Source: Sneathiella limimaris (GTDB lineage Bacteria > Pseudomonadota > Alphaproteobacteria > Sneathiellales > Sneathiellaceae). From it: DNA of 64,000 nt. Every line of letters starts with the position of its first letter. Positions within the stretch are counted from its first letter, which is position 1. Below the pieces are notes generated by a model, which was given only the letters and a program-made list of their open reading frames with translations, did no database searches and was not told the DNA's origin. Positions 24,349 through 33,295 of this stretch are shown in pieces. The stretch lies in contig NZ_JABBYJ010000001.1 in NCBI RefSeq assembly GCF_012932565.1, positions 1,116,001-1,180,000 on the forward strand, given 5' to 3'. Position numbers and translations under genes: made by a program.

Positions 24349-25545
24349 ATGGATTTATCATTTACGGATGAAGAGCTGGCGTTTCAGTCAGAGGTAAGGG
24401 AGTTCTTGGAAAAGAACCTGCCATCTGACGTGAAAGAACGGTATCGTCGCGGCGTACACTTTACCAAAGAAGGTCAGGTTCGCTGGCAAAAAATTCTTAA
24501 TGAAAAAGGCTGGATGGCTCCTAACTGGCCTAAAGAATATGGTGGCCCCGGCTGGACAGCGACTCAGAAGTATATTTTCGCTCAGGAAATGGGACGTGCT
24601 TCAGCGCCAAACCCCATGCCGTTTGGCGTGAGTATGGTCGGCCCGGTTATTTATACCTTCGGTACGGATGAACAGAAAAACTACTATCTCCCTAGGATTT
24701 TGAATTCTGAAGACTGGTGGTGTCAGGGCTATTCCGAGCCAGGTTCTGGGTCAGATCTCGCTTCATTGAAAACCCGCGCAGATCGGGACGGCGATGATTA
24801 TATCGTGAATGGTCAGAAAATCTGGACTTCCCATGCCCAGCATGCCGATATGATTTTCTGTCTTGTGCGGACGGATCAGAATGCCAAGGCACAGGAAGGT
24901 ATTTCTTTTCTGCTGATCGACATGAAAACACCGGGCATTACAGTTCGCCCGATTATCGGTCTGGATAAAGAGCATACTCTGAATGAGGTGTTCTTCGATG
25001 ATGTGCGGGTGCCGATCAAAAATCGTATTGGTGAAGAAAATAAGGGCTGGACCTATGCAAAATTCCTGCTTGGTAATGAACGGACAAGTATTGCGCGTGT
25101 TGCCCAGTCAAAACTCCGCTGTGAACATCTTCGCGAAATTGCAAACACGGAAAAGGTAAATGGCGGTTTGCTGAACGAAGATCGCGATTTTATGCGCAAA
25201 TTGACACAGATCGAAGTCGATCTGATGGCGCTGGAATATACAGAGCTTCGAATGCTTTCCAAGATCGAAAAGGGTGAAACTCTTACGGCTGAGCCGTCTC
25301 TTCTGAAAATCAAGGGGACAGAAATTCAGCAACGATTGACGGAATTACTTGTGGAGTCGCTTGGAATGTATGGGGCTGCTTACGATAGTCTCGAAGTTCG
25401 CGAAGGACGTAATGATCTCAATTTTGCGCCAGACTATGCCCATGGCCCAATGGCCGAGCATCTTTATTTAAAGGCCGCCAGCATTTATGGTGGCAGTAAT
25501 GAAATTCAACGAAATATCATCTCCAAAATGGTTTTGGGTCTATAA
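24349..25545 (+). CDS. Acyl-CoA dehydrogenase, large-type subunit of a probable pair
   Basis: 398 residues. Segments: QGYSEPGSGSDLASLKTRA (FAD/substrate), KIWTSHAQHADMIFCLVRT, and C-terminal SIYGGSNEIQRNIISKMVLGL. The YEGT catalytic Glu of MCAD-type enzymes is replaced by YGGS; a Glu-Arg at LLGNERTSIARV could serve instead. Twelve bases separate it from a second, more divergent dehydrogenase gene. This layout matches heteromeric (alpha2beta2) acyl-CoA dehydrogenases known for steroid side chains and some bile acids. No ribosomal or other gene intervenes upstream for 161 bases. Substrate inferred only. Confidence 0.87.
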   Translation: MDLSFTDEELAFQSEVREFLEKNLPSDVKERYRRGVHFTKEGQVRWQKILNEKGWMAPNWPKEYGGPGWTATQKYIFAQEMGRASAPNPMPFGVSMVGPVIYTFGTDEQKNYYLPRILNSEDWWCQGYSEPGSGSDLASLKTRADRDGDDYIVNGQKIWTSHAQHADMIFCLVRTDQNAKAQEGISFLLIDMKTPGITVRPIIGLDKEHTLNEVFFDDVRVPIKNRIGEENKGWTYAKFLLGNERTSIARVAQSKLRCEHLREIANTEKVNGGLLNEDRDFMRKLTQIEVDLMALEYTELRMLSKIEKGETLTAEPSLLKIKGTEIQQRLTELLVESLGMYGAAYDSLEVREGRNDLNFAPDYAHGPMAEHLYLKAASIYGGSNEIQRNIISKMVLGL

Positions 25546-25557
25546 GGAAGAATAAGA

Positions 25558-26691
25558 ATGGATTTTGAACTCTCAGAAGAACAGGTTCTGCTTAAAGACA
25601 GTGTGGATCGCTTTGTTCAGGACAACTATAGCCCGGAAGATCGGCTGAAACTCTCCCAGACAGAACTTGGCTTTAGCCGGGATCATTGGAAAACCATGGC
25701 GGAACTCGGTTGGCTGGGGATGGCTTTCTCAGAAGAGGTCGGCGGTTTTGGTGGTGGTGCCGTTGAGGTCATGATCATGATGGAAAGCATGGGTCGTGGT
25801 CTGGTGCTGGAACCTTTTGTTTCTACAGTTCTGCTTGGCGGCAAGCTGGTCGCTGAAGCTGGAAGCGCCGAGCAGATTGAGCAAATCATTCCTTCTCTCA
25901 TTGAAGGGGAAACAATGCTCGCATTTGCCTATGCGGAAGCCCAATCTCGTTTCAATCTAAATGATGTTCAAACAACGGCGAGCAAGTCTGGCGACAACTA
26001 CATACTCAACGGAACAAAAGCTGTTGTGTATCATGGTGGAACCGCAGATAAGATCATCGTTTCTGCTCGCACATCTGGTGATGCACTAGACGCTGAGGGT
26101 ATTTCTCTGTTCATCGTGGATAAAGATGCAGCAGGTCTTGATATCCGAAGCTATGCAACCGTTGATGGTCAGCGTGCTGCAGACATCCGGTTTGAAAATG
26201 TGTCTGTTCCAGCAGCAAACCTGTTGGGTGCAGAAGGGAAAGCTGCTCCAATCATTGAGAAAGTTGTTGATCAGGCAATTGGTGCGCTTTGTGCTGAAGC
26301 TGTGGGCGCGATGGCAGCCTCCAACGAGATTACCAACGAATATCTGAAAACACGCAAGCAGTTCGGTGTTCCAATTGGAAAGTTCCAGGTGCTTCAGCAC
26401 CGTATGGTGGATATGTACATGGATGCGGAACAGTCTAAATCCATGTCCGACATGGTCGCCATGAAACTGGATATCGATTACAACGATGACGCTCGTAAAG
26501 CCGTATCTGCTGCGAAAGCTCAAATTGGCAAAGCCGCCAAATTTATTGGTCAACAGTCTGTTCAGCTCCATGGTGGTATGGGCATGACTGATGAATACTC
26601 TATTGGCCATTATTTCAAACGGCTCACCACATTGGAAATGCTGTTTGGTAATACAGACTATCATCTCAATCGTTTTTCTAGCTTGTCATAA
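25558..26691 (+). CDS. Acyl-CoA dehydrogenase-like partner subunit
   Basis: 377 residues. It starts MDFELSEEQVLLKDSVDRFV and contains the acyl-CoA dehydrogenase N-terminal, middle and C-terminal domains. The C-terminus QSVQLHGGMGMTDEYSIGHYFKRLTTLEMLFGNTDYHL is family-like, but neither a YEGT-type nor an E-R-type catalytic Glu is obvious: the region where the partner has NER reads AIGALCAEAVG. It has a good GGAAGA ribosome site and lies 12 bases after the partner gene. I infer it supplies FAD binding or structure to a heterotetramer with the 24349 to 25545 product. A terminator follows. Confidence 0.85.
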   Translation: MDFELSEEQVLLKDSVDRFVQDNYSPEDRLKLSQTELGFSRDHWKTMAELGWLGMAFSEEVGGFGGGAVEVMIMMESMGRGLVLEPFVSTVLLGGKLVAEAGSAEQIEQIIPSLIEGETMLAFAYAEAQSRFNLNDVQTTASKSGDNYILNGTKAVVYHGGTADKIIVSARTSGDALDAEGISLFIVDKDAAGLDIRSYATVDGQRAADIRFENVSVPAANLLGAEGKAAPIIEKVVDQAIGALCAEAVGAMAASNEITNEYLKTRKQFGVPIGKFQVLQHRMVDMYMDAEQSKSMSDMVAMKLDIDYNDDARKAVSAAKAQIGKAAKFIGQQSVQLHGGMGMTDEYSIGHYFKRLTTLEMLFGNTDYHLNRFSSLS

Positions 26692-26710
26692 ACGGTAAAG
26701 AGACTTATTC

Positions 26711-26744
26711 AAAAAGCCGGAGTTATGATGCTCCGGCTTTTTTA
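26711..26744 (+). terminator. Rho-independent terminator after the dehydrogenase pair
   Basis: AAAAAGCCGGAG (26711 to 26722) pairs with CTCCGGCTTTTT (26731 to 26742) around the loop TTATGATG, with a T-run. Confidence 0.9.
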
Positions 26745-26757
26745 TTGAGGTGATGAG

Positions 26758-27144
26758 ATGAGGTTTCCCTGGCTAGTTCTCGCGGCTCTTTTTGGGGCAT
26801 TGGCCGTTGTGTTAGGGGCTATTGGTGCCCATCTTGTGATGGGCGATCAGCAGGCCACACGCTTTCACGATACGGCTTTGCAGTATCAAATGTTTAGCCT
26901 TTTACCTTTGGTTGTCTCAGATATTCTGATCCGCCGTCGCCATGGAAATGGATTTGCCTCTCTGGCTGCGTTTTTCACGACTGTAGGGATCATACTATTC
27001 TCCGGATCCCTCTATCTCCGCGCTTGGTACGACATTCAGGTTGGTTTTAATATTACACCAACTGGTGGGATCTGCTTGATTCTCGGATGGATATGCCTCG
27101 TTTTTGCTGCCTTAGTGGATATTCGCAAAAGAGAGCATAACTGA
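26758..27144 (+). CDS. DUF423 (YgdD-like) integral membrane protein
   Basis: 128 residues, four hydrophobic segments. The start LVLAALFGALAVVLGAIGAH, the middle FHDTALQYQMF, and ILFSGSLYLRAWY with ITPTGGICLILGW are the characteristic DUF423 segments. Members sit in the inner membrane; the family function is not established. GAGG lies 7 bases upstream of the ATG at 26758. It converges on the thymidine kinase gene with one base between the stop codons. Confidence 0.88.
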   Translation: MRFPWLVLAALFGALAVVLGAIGAHLVMGDQQATRFHDTALQYQMFSLLPLVVSDILIRRRHGNGFASLAAFFTTVGIILFSGSLYLRAWYDIQVGFNITPTGGICLILGWICLVFAALVDIRKREHN

Positions 27145-27145
27145 T

Positions 27146-27727
27146 CTAATTTCCGTAAGTTGACTCTTTGAAGTGAAGGCGGCAGAGGGCGACATATTTA
27201 TCGTTGCCGCCGATTTCTTTTTGTGCGCCTTCGACAAGAGGTTTTCCATCTTCTCCAACCCGGATCACCATGGTCGCTTTACGGCCGCAGTGACAGATAG
27301 TTTTGAGTTCTTTGAGTTCATCTGCCCAAGCCAGAAGATGCTGACTACCTTCAAAGAGGTTGCCTTGAAAGTCGGTGCGAAGGCCATAGCACAAGACCGG
27401 AATCTTGAGCTTGTCAGCGACTTCGGAAAGTTGGAACACCTGATCGCGGGACAAAAACTGGCTCTCATCTACAAGGACGCAATCTACGCGGCGTTCATCC
27501 AGAATGTCCTTAGTCAGTTGAAGGAGATCAGTATCGTCACTAAAAAGGCTTGCCTCGGCCTCCAGGCCAATGCGCGAGGCTATTTTCCCAATGCCATATC
27601 GATCATCAAGCGCTGCCGTCAACAGGAGGGTCTGCATTCCCCGCTCTTCGTAGTTAAAGGCCGATTGTAGGAGCGTCGTTGATTTGCCGGCGTTCATGGT
27701 CGAATAGTAAAAGTAGAGCTTGGCCAT
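27146..27727 (-). CDS. tdk: Thymidine kinase (TK1 type)
   Basis: 193 residues. The P-loop [15 protein letters not shown] is at the N-terminus, [11 protein letters not shown] is the magnesium-binding Asp-Glu segment, then a Cys-rich zinc site near residue 145 ([14 protein letters not shown]) with CRLHF near the C-terminus. It phosphorylates thymidine to dTMP in the salvage pathway. It is in a tight leftward set with the DUF1643 and glutathione transferase genes, but no functional link is known. Confidence 0.92.
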   Translation of the reverse strand: MAKLYFYYSTMNAGKSTTLLQSAFNYEERGMQTLLLTAALDDRYGIGKIASRIGLEAEASLFSDDTDLLQLTKDILDERRVDCVLVDESQFLSRDQVFQLSEVADKLKIPVLCYGLRTDFQGNLFEGSQHLLAWADELKELKTICHCGRKATMVIRVGEDGKPLVEGAQKEIGGNDKYVALCRLHFKESTYGN

Positions 27728-27733
27728 GTGGAT

Positions 27734-28231
27734 TTAGATACCTGTCCAGGGAATTGGGCTTTGAGAATAGGATACATAAAGGGGGTGGCGGGGCTGGTCA
27801 AATTTTGTTAGCGCAAGAATATGTGGGTTGATCCCAGCATCTTTTAAGAGCTTGCGCACGTCACGATCCCGGTTCTGATGGGTGCCATGACTTCCCCAAG
27901 CGCAAATAGTCATGTCGCAGCTTTTGGCAGTTTCTAGCAGGATTTGGTCGTTGAGTGGACCAATAGGATCCTTTGCTTTTTTCAGGTTCTTTGGATCCGT
28001 TGCGCGAAAGGCAAATATATTAACAACCTCTAACGCGCCGAAGCCCATCGCCACGGCTCTTCGGTGGCAACGTTCAACTGTGGGATCATTTCGAAACGCA
28101 TCAGCGGTCGATGGATTAAGCATTAAAAATGCTACGGATGGACCGTCATCCCATCTCCGCCAGAGACGATAACGGTATGTCTCGCAGTCACTGAAAACGG
28201 CATCACTTTCCCCAAAATATTTCGCGTCCAT
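27734..28231 (-). CDS. DUF1643 family protein
   Basis: 165 residues. The segment PSVAFLMLNPSTADAFRNDPTVERC followed by GFGALEVVNIFAFRATDPKNLKKA and MTICAWGSHG is the DUF1643 pattern (members are often found in phage-like or genome-defence settings). Its function is unknown. The start codon overlaps the stop of the upstream glutathione transferase gene by one base (TAATG), so they are coupled. No catalytic residues can be claimed. Confidence 0.85.
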   Translation of the reverse strand: MDAKYFGESDAVFSDCETYRYRLWRRWDDGPSVAFLMLNPSTADAFRNDPTVERCHRRAVAMGFGALEVVNIFAFRATDPKNLKKAKDPIGPLNDQILLETAKSCDMTICAWGSHGTHQNRDRDVRKLLKDAGINPHILALTKFDQPRHPLYVSYSQSPIPWTGI

Positions 28232-28911
28232 TAGTGAGCCTCTGGCAAGGTCAGGTCGGGAAAATATATCGGTGGGTTCCCTTCCTTCCAGATAGGCCTT
28301 TTCTTCATTAGGTGCTTGAAGGCGTCAGAGGAGGTCCAGTTTTCCAGCCACTCTCTCAAGTGTGGATAGGGGGCTTGGTCGAACCACTCTCGGTCACTAT
28401 TGGCAAACTGCCGAATGAACGGAAAAATACCGACATCTGCAAGGGTTGGGTTTTCTCCTAACAAATACTGAGTGCGAGAGAGCCGCTCCTCAAGTTTCGT
28501 GAAAAACTGCTCCCCTTGCTCCCGATAATATTCTTTTGGGTGTTCAGGAAATCGAACATGATACTTGTAGCGATCAAGGGCAGATTTAAAGGGGCCGTCG
28601 GTCTCATTCAGTAGATCATCGATCTCAGATCGGAGCGTTTCATCGTTTGGATAGAGATTTCTCGGGTCGCTTTTCTTGGCCGCCCAGATCATGATGTCAC
28701 GGCTTTCTTCAAGGACTGTCCCATCCTCCAGGATGAGGACTGGAACGGTTGCCTTTGGACTGGCTTTTATCATCTCGGCTGGTTTGTCTTTTAACAGGAT
28801 ATCCTTGAGCTCAATTTTTAACCCTGCATAAAAAAGCATCATTCGGGCTCGCATGGCATATGGGCATCGGCGAAAGCTGTATAAGACTGGATATGTTTTA
28901 GAGGCAGTCAC
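28231..28911 (-). CDS. Glutathione S-transferase family protein
   Basis: 226 residues. The N-terminal thioredoxin-like domain begins YPVLYSFRRCPYAMRARMML, with a CPYA motif in place of the usual Ser/Tyr, so it may work as a Cys-type (omega/glutathionyl-reductase-like) enzyme. The C-terminal helical domain includes LLGENPTLADVGIFPFIRQF, matching the GST N-capping segment. Probably cytosolic glutathione-dependent reduction or conjugation. It is the first gene of a short leftward operon with DUF1643 and tdk. Confidence 0.85.
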   Translation of the reverse strand: MTASKTYPVLYSFRRCPYAMRARMMLFYAGLKIELKDILLKDKPAEMIKASPKATVPVLILEDGTVLEESRDIMIWAAKKSDPRNLYPNDETLRSEIDDLLNETDGPFKSALDRYKYHVRFPEHPKEYYREQGEQFFTKLEERLSRTQYLLGENPTLADVGIFPFIRQFANSDREWFDQAPYPHLREWLENWTSSDAFKHLMKKRPIWKEGNPPIYFPDLTLPEAH

Positions 28912-28984
28912 GACACTTAAGAATTTAAAATAAATAGGAACACAGGGATTGAGTTATGGCAAAAGCAGGCGTCTGTAAAGGGGC

Positions 28985-29875
28985 TTACCAGCGTAGCCGG
29001 TTTACGCGGCGCAACATGGCTTCCCTCAGAACGTCTTGCTGCTGGGCCAATTGGTCAGCAAGCGCTTTTTCTTCGGTCTCGGCGTCCTCAATGGTGCCAC
29101 CGTCACTTATTTTTGCATCGGGTACAGGTTGGGATGAAACGGCAACCGCGCGATAGGCATCAGCTGCCTCCTGAGCACTGGTTTTTTTGGAAGACCGTTC
29201 GGTTACCAATTCTGAAGGCTGTGGATGGAACACATCTTGTTTTTTATCCCAGGTAGGAGATGCCAGCAGGTTCATCTCTTTTGAATCCAGTTCCGGCGTA
29301 TGTTCCATATCTTCAGCGACTAATGGGGCGTCTTCGATAACATCAGGCGTATTGGTAGTCTCTACAGTTTCAGTGACCGGCGTCTCATCTTCTTGTTCTG
29401 CTTCGTATTCGTGCTGAACACGTTCATAAAGCGGTATTCTTTTTTCAGGTTCTGGTTTGAAATTAACCTCAGAAATATCCACCTTATAGGTTGTTGATTC
29501 CAGAATTTCGCTTAATGGTTTGCGCTTCCGTTCTGTGGGTTTCCCAGTTTTGGTTGACGTAAGTTTTTCAGGCTCCCACGCTTCCCCGACTATTTTTTGC
29601 TTTTGAGGTGCTTTTTTAGGAGGCTGGTTTTTCTGCGGCTTGGCTGAAGGGCTGGTATTCTGAAGCGGTGGAGGCGCAGACGATGCTTTTTCAGATTTGG
29701 GCGCCAAGAGGGGTAAGCGTTTCTCCACCTGACCGACAAGATAAACCATAGCCGTTGATAGGCGCTTATTTCTTTTCTTCAGACGATTGTTCTCGGCAAT
29801 AAGCTTCTTTTCCCGAGAAGAGAGCTTCTTCGGGTCCTGATAGTAGTTATTTAGCTTTTTGCCAGCAAAATTCAT
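28985..29875 (-). CDS. Unrecognised protein with basic N-terminus and acidic, Pro-rich middle
   Basis: 296 residues; no family recognised. The first 70 residues are strongly basic and look like a helix/coiled coil (KKLSSREKKLIAENNRLKKR near residues 17 to 36). Then come a Pro/Lys/Ser-rich linker, a Glu/Thr/Asp-rich disordered-looking stretch (about 130 to 200), and a C-terminal helix ADQLAQQQDVLREAMLRRVN. A scaffold or adaptor role is only a guess. It lies about 70 bases beyond the GST gene on the same strand. A hydrophobic segment (STAMVYLVGQV) is too short to be a clear transmembrane helix. Confidence 0.6.
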   Translation of the reverse strand: MNFAGKKLNNYYQDPKKLSSREKKLIAENNRLKKRNKRLSTAMVYLVGQVEKRLPLLAPKSEKASSAPPPLQNTSPSAKPQKNQPPKKAPQKQKIVGEAWEPEKLTSTKTGKPTERKRKPLSEILESTTYKVDISEVNFKPEPEKRIPLYERVQHEYEAEQEDETPVTETVETTNTPDVIEDAPLVAEDMEHTPELDSKEMNLLASPTWDKKQDVFHPQPSELVTERSSKKTSAQEAADAYRAVAVSSQPVPDAKISDGGTIEDAETEEKALADQLAQQQDVLREAMLRRVNRLRW

Positions 29876-30294
29876 TCTGGTGTTTGCTTTAAAAGCCCCC
29901 CAATCACACCGTTTCAGTTCCGCCGATCAATGAATAATGTTTGAGCTGTATCCATTAAAGAGCCGACAGTTTAGATCAGATTAGTCTTCATGAGAATACC
30001 CGAAATTCTATAGTTGCGGCGCAATATGGTTAATTTTTAGGTGTTTTTGTTATTTTGGGACCGCACAAAATTTGTTCAACGTATTAATTTTTAATTAATT
30101 GCCTAAAATTTATGCAATAAAAAAATATTGAGAATGGAAATCCTGAGATAGCAAACCTTGGATTGGATTAAGAGTTGCGAATATTTCTCTATATTTTTCA
30201 ATGCTTTCTATCAAAAAAGATATATGCCTTCGAAGTTGGCACGCCCTTTGCTTTTGATTGTGCAGTGCAAAAATAATAGCTAACGGAGGTGCAC
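29876..30294. other. AT-rich urtA upstream control region
   Basis: The 419 bases between the unknown acidic gene and urtA contain no credible gene. They carry the sigma-54 promoter listed separately, an AT-rich tract (about 30060 to 30130) that may help bending, and a TTGCGGCGCAATATGGTTAA stretch (30014 to 30033). The central CAATATGGT of that stretch weakly resembles an NtrC site. It lies some 230 bases before the expected transcription start, a reasonable enhancer distance, but the match is partial. Confidence 0.5.
30237..30252 (+). promoter_or_regulatory. Sigma-54 (RpoN) promoter of the urea operon
   Basis: TGGCAC-GCCCT-TTGC (30237 to 30251) matches the -24/-12 consensus exactly, with GG and GC twelve bases apart. 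The expected start is near 30263, about 30 bases before urtA ATG. Sigma-54 control of urea transport and urease via NtrC-type activators is well known in proteobacteria. Confidence 0.88.
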
Positions 30295-31584
30295 ATGTTC
30301 AAACTCAAAAAGATGGTGGGTAAATTATCGGCGGCGGCAATGATCGCTGCTGGCGCAATGGGGGTTGCAGCTCCATCTGTAAACGCTGCTGATGTGATTA
30401 AGGTCGGGGTTTTGCACTCCCTGTCCGGTACAATGGCGATTTCAGAAACAACTCTTAAGGACTCTGTCCTGATGTTGGTGGACGACCTTAATAAAAAAGG
30501 TGGTTTGCTGGGTAAAAAAGTTGAGGCAGTTGTTGTTGATCCAGCTTCTAACTGGCCACTTTTTGCTGAAAAAGCGCGTGAGTTGATTGAAGTTGAAAAA
30601 GTTGACGTCGTATTTGGTTGCTGGACATCCGTATCACGGAAATCAGTTCTTCCAGTGTTTGAAGAGTTGAACAGCATGCTGTTCTATCCTGTTCAGTATG
30701 AAGGTGAAGAAAGCTCTCGGAACGTATTCTACACAGGTGCGGCTCCAAACCAGCAGGCTATTCCAGCTGTTGAATATTTGATGAGTGAAGATGGTGGTAG
30801 CGTTGAGCGTTGGGTGCTTGCCGGTACTGACTATGTGTATCCACGGACGACAAACAAAATCCTCGAAGCCTTCCTGAAGTCTAAAGGCGTAGCGGAAGAA
30901 GACATCATGATCAATTACACTCCATTCGGTCACTCCGATTGGCAGACAATTGTATCTGATATTAAAAAGTTTGGTTCAGCTGGCAAGAAAACAGCAGTTG
31001 TGTCCACAATTAACGGTGACGCCAACGTTCCGTTCTATAAGGAACTGGCAAACCAGGGCATCAAAGCTGACGATATTCCAGTTGTAGCTTTCTCTGTCGG
31101 TGAAGAAGAACTTGCTGGCCTTGATACCAAGCCACTGGTTGGTCATCTGGCCGCATGGAACTACTTCATGAGTGTTGAGTCACCTGAAAATGCTGAATTT
31201 ATTTCCAAGTGGAAAGCGTTTATTGGTGATGACAAACGCGTCACAAACGACCCAATGGAAGCCACATATATTGGCTTCAACATGTGGGTACAGGCTGTGA
31301 AGCAGGCTGGTACAACAGATGTAGATGCTGTTCGTCAGGCTATGTACGGCCAGAAGGTTAAAAACCTAACTGGCGGTGTTGCTGTCATGAACACTAACCA
31401 CCACCTGTCCAAGCCAGTTCTTATTGGTGAAATTCAGGAAGATGGCATGATCGAAACTGTCTGGAGCACAGACGGTGTCGTTAAAGGCGATGCATGGAGT
31501 AACTACATTCCAGAAAGTGCAAAATTGGTCGCAGACTGGACATACCCATATGTCTGCGGTGGTTGTGAAAAACCAATGAACTAA
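30295..31584 (+). CDS. urtA: Urea ABC transporter substrate-binding protein UrtA
   Basis: 429 residues from ATG 30295 (GGAGG 5 bases upstream; the GTG at 30289 overlaps this site and is unlikely). Signal peptide about residues 1 to 30 (MFKLKKMVGKLSAAAMIAAG... ending in NAAD). The mature start DVIKVGVLHSLSGTMAISET is typical of FmdD/UrtA periplasmic receptors, as are DPASNWPLFAEKA and the Cys-containing tail YVCGGCEKPMN. It captures urea for UrtBCDE. It is the first gene of the operon behind a sigma-54 promoter; a hairpin follows it. Confidence 0.93.
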   Translation: MFKLKKMVGKLSAAAMIAAGAMGVAAPSVNAADVIKVGVLHSLSGTMAISETTLKDSVLMLVDDLNKKGGLLGKKVEAVVVDPASNWPLFAEKARELIEVEKVDVVFGCWTSVSRKSVLPVFEELNSMLFYPVQYEGEESSRNVFYTGAAPNQQAIPAVEYLMSEDGGSVERWVLAGTDYVYPRTTNKILEAFLKSKGVAEEDIMINYTPFGHSDWQTIVSDIKKFGSAGKKTAVVSTINGDANVPFYKELANQGIKADDIPVVAFSVGEEELAGLDTKPLVGHLAAWNYFMSVESPENAEFISKWKAFIGDDKRVTNDPMEATYIGFNMWVQAVKQAGTTDVDAVRQAMYGQKVKNLTGGVAVMNTNHHLSKPVLIGEIQEDGMIETVWSTDGVVKGDAWSNYIPESAKLVADWTYPYVCGGCEKPMN

Positions 31585-31600
31585 GAGTAGCGTGTAAGTT

Positions 31601-31630
31601 GGAGGCGGGGTTTCTCTCGCCTCCTGCTTT
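31601..31630 (+). terminator. Hairpin between urtA and urtB, possible partial terminator
   Basis: GGAGGCG (31601 to 31607) pairs with CGCCTCC (31618 to 31624), followed by TGCTTTTTA. A leaky terminator here would give more UrtA receptor than permease, as in many ABC operons. Confidence 0.7.
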
Positions 31631-31653
31631 TTAGTCTAATCTGGACAATCCCC

Positions 31654-33291
31654 ATGAAATTACTGAAAATAACAATAATAAATTGTTTGCTGGTGATCTC
31701 TGTTTGCCTCACCTCCCTTGCTCAAGCAGCAACGGTAGAGGAACTGGTCCAAGGACTAGGTAAGGGAAACTTCACCAAAAAAGCAAAAATCGTTGAGGAA
31801 ATCGCCAGTACTGGCAATGACCGTGCTGTCTTTATCTTGAATGCCCTAATGGAGGGCGATCTCTACTACCAGAAATCTGACAAGGCCGTTTTTTTGCTGG
31901 AAGAGCAGGGGGGTAACTTGAAGGCGCTAGAACCTGTTTCAGGTGCCGTAGTGGCTGACGCCAACAAGTCTGATTTCAAAAAAATTCGCATTAACAACAA
32001 AGTTCGTGGAGCCATTAAAGCGGGTCTTGGCCGTCTCAATCTGGCCCATCCAGACCCGGCGCGCCGGATTACGGCTGCTAACGAAGTGTTTCGAAATGCT
32101 GATCCGGAAATGCTACCGATATTGCTGTCGTTAATCGAGGAAGAGGCTGACGACAGTGTCCGTGTAGCTTTTCAATCTGCAGCCGCAGCAATTCAACTGA
32201 CCAAGGCGGAAGAACTGGATGATCGCATTCAGGCCGTCGACATATTGGTTGAAACGGGCGGATCGGATGTTAAGGCACTTTTCTCTCGGACCCTCTTGCA
32301 AATGGAAGACGTCACTACTCCTGATGCAAAGGCATTGAAAGACGCAATCGAGGATGGTCTGGCGTCTGTTGAACGCCAATTGGAAACTTTCGGGATGGTT
32401 GAAAACCTGTTCCAGGGTTTGTCTCTTGGCTCTGTACTGCTGTTAGCGGCAATCGGGCTTGCAATTACCTTTGGCGTGATGGGCGTGATCAATATGGCCC
32501 ACGGCGAAATGGTCATGCTCGGTGCTTATACAACCTACGTTATTCAGGAAACTTGCCGGCTCTATATTCCGGGGTTTTTGGACTACTCTCTAATTGTCGC
32601 CATTCCAATGGCATTCGTTGTTTCGGGGATATTTGGGATTGCCCTCGAGCGAAGTGTTATTCGGTTTTTATACGGACGCCCTTTGGAAACTTTGCTGGCG
32701 ACCTGGGGGGTCAGTCTGATCTTGCAGCAGTTTGTGAGGACAATATTTGGGCCGACAAACAAAGAGGTAAGCACACCAAGTTGGTTGAGCGGAGCCTGGG
32801 AAATCACTAGCGGTCTCACCCTGACTTACAATCGTATGGCAATCATTATCTTCTCTCTGATTGTTCTGTTCTTCCTCATGCTTGTCCTGAAGAGGACGCT
32901 CTTCGGTTTGCAAATGCGTGCCGTAACTCAGAACCGAATGATGGCAAACTCCATGGGCATTCGCAGTGCGAAAGTTGATGCCATGACCTTCGGGTTGGGA
33001 TCTGGCGTTGCTGGGATGGCAGGCGTGGCGCTCAGTCAGATTGACAACGTTAGCCCCAATCTTGGACAGGCATATATCATCGATAGTTTCATGGTTGTTG
33101 TTTTTGGTGGCGTCGGCAACTTATGGGGAACCCTCGTGGGTGCTGGAAGTCTTGGTATCGTGAACAAGTTCCTGGAGCCTTACTCCGGAGCGGTTCTCGC
33201 CAAGATCTTTGTCCTTGTAGCCATTATTTTATTTATCCAGAAAAGACCAAGAGGCCTGTTTGCTCTCAAAGGTCGTTCTGTGGAGGGTTAA
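31654..33291 (+). CDS. urtB: Urea ABC transporter permease UrtB
   Basis: 545 residues. A signal-like hydrophobic start is followed by about 230 periplasmic residues with repeated helical units (for example AIKAGLGRLNLAHPDPARRITAANEVF). Then comes a LivH-type permease domain (MVENLFQGLSLGSVLLLAAIGLAITFGVMGVINMAHGEM). The long N-terminal extension is known in proteobacterial UrtB and absent from LivH. The permease motif near residue 430 (MRAVTQNRMMANSMGIR) fits the coupling loop. It forms the inner-membrane channel with UrtC. Confidence 0.92.
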   Translation: MKLLKITIINCLLVISVCLTSLAQAATVEELVQGLGKGNFTKKAKIVEEIASTGNDRAVFILNALMEGDLYYQKSDKAVFLLEEQGGNLKALEPVSGAVVADANKSDFKKIRINNKVRGAIKAGLGRLNLAHPDPARRITAANEVFRNADPEMLPILLSLIEEEADDSVRVAFQSAAAAIQLTKAEELDDRIQAVDILVETGGSDVKALFSRTLLQMEDVTTPDAKALKDAIEDGLASVERQLETFGMVENLFQGLSLGSVLLLAAIGLAITFGVMGVINMAHGEMVMLGAYTTYVIQETCRLYIPGFLDYSLIVAIPMAFVVSGIFGIALERSVIRFLYGRPLETLLATWGVSLILQQFVRTIFGPTNKEVSTPSWLSGAWEITSGLTLTYNRMAIIIFSLIVLFFLMLVLKRTLFGLQMRAVTQNRMMANSMGIRSAKVDAMTFGLGSGVAGMAGVALSQIDNVSPNLGQAYIIDSFMVVVFGGVGNLWGTLVGAGSLGIVNKFLEPYSGAVLAKIFVLVAIILFIQKRPRGLFALKGRSVEG

Positions 33292-33295
33292 GCCA

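Noticed and set aside
26086-26664. A 192-codon open frame on the minus strand within the second acyl-CoA dehydrogenase
   Set aside because: Fully antisense to a well-supported gene and unlike any protein I know.
30014-30033. Possible NtrC enhancer site before urtA
   Set aside because: Only the central CAATATGGT fits the consensus and the outer half-sites do not, so it is mentioned but not called as a site.
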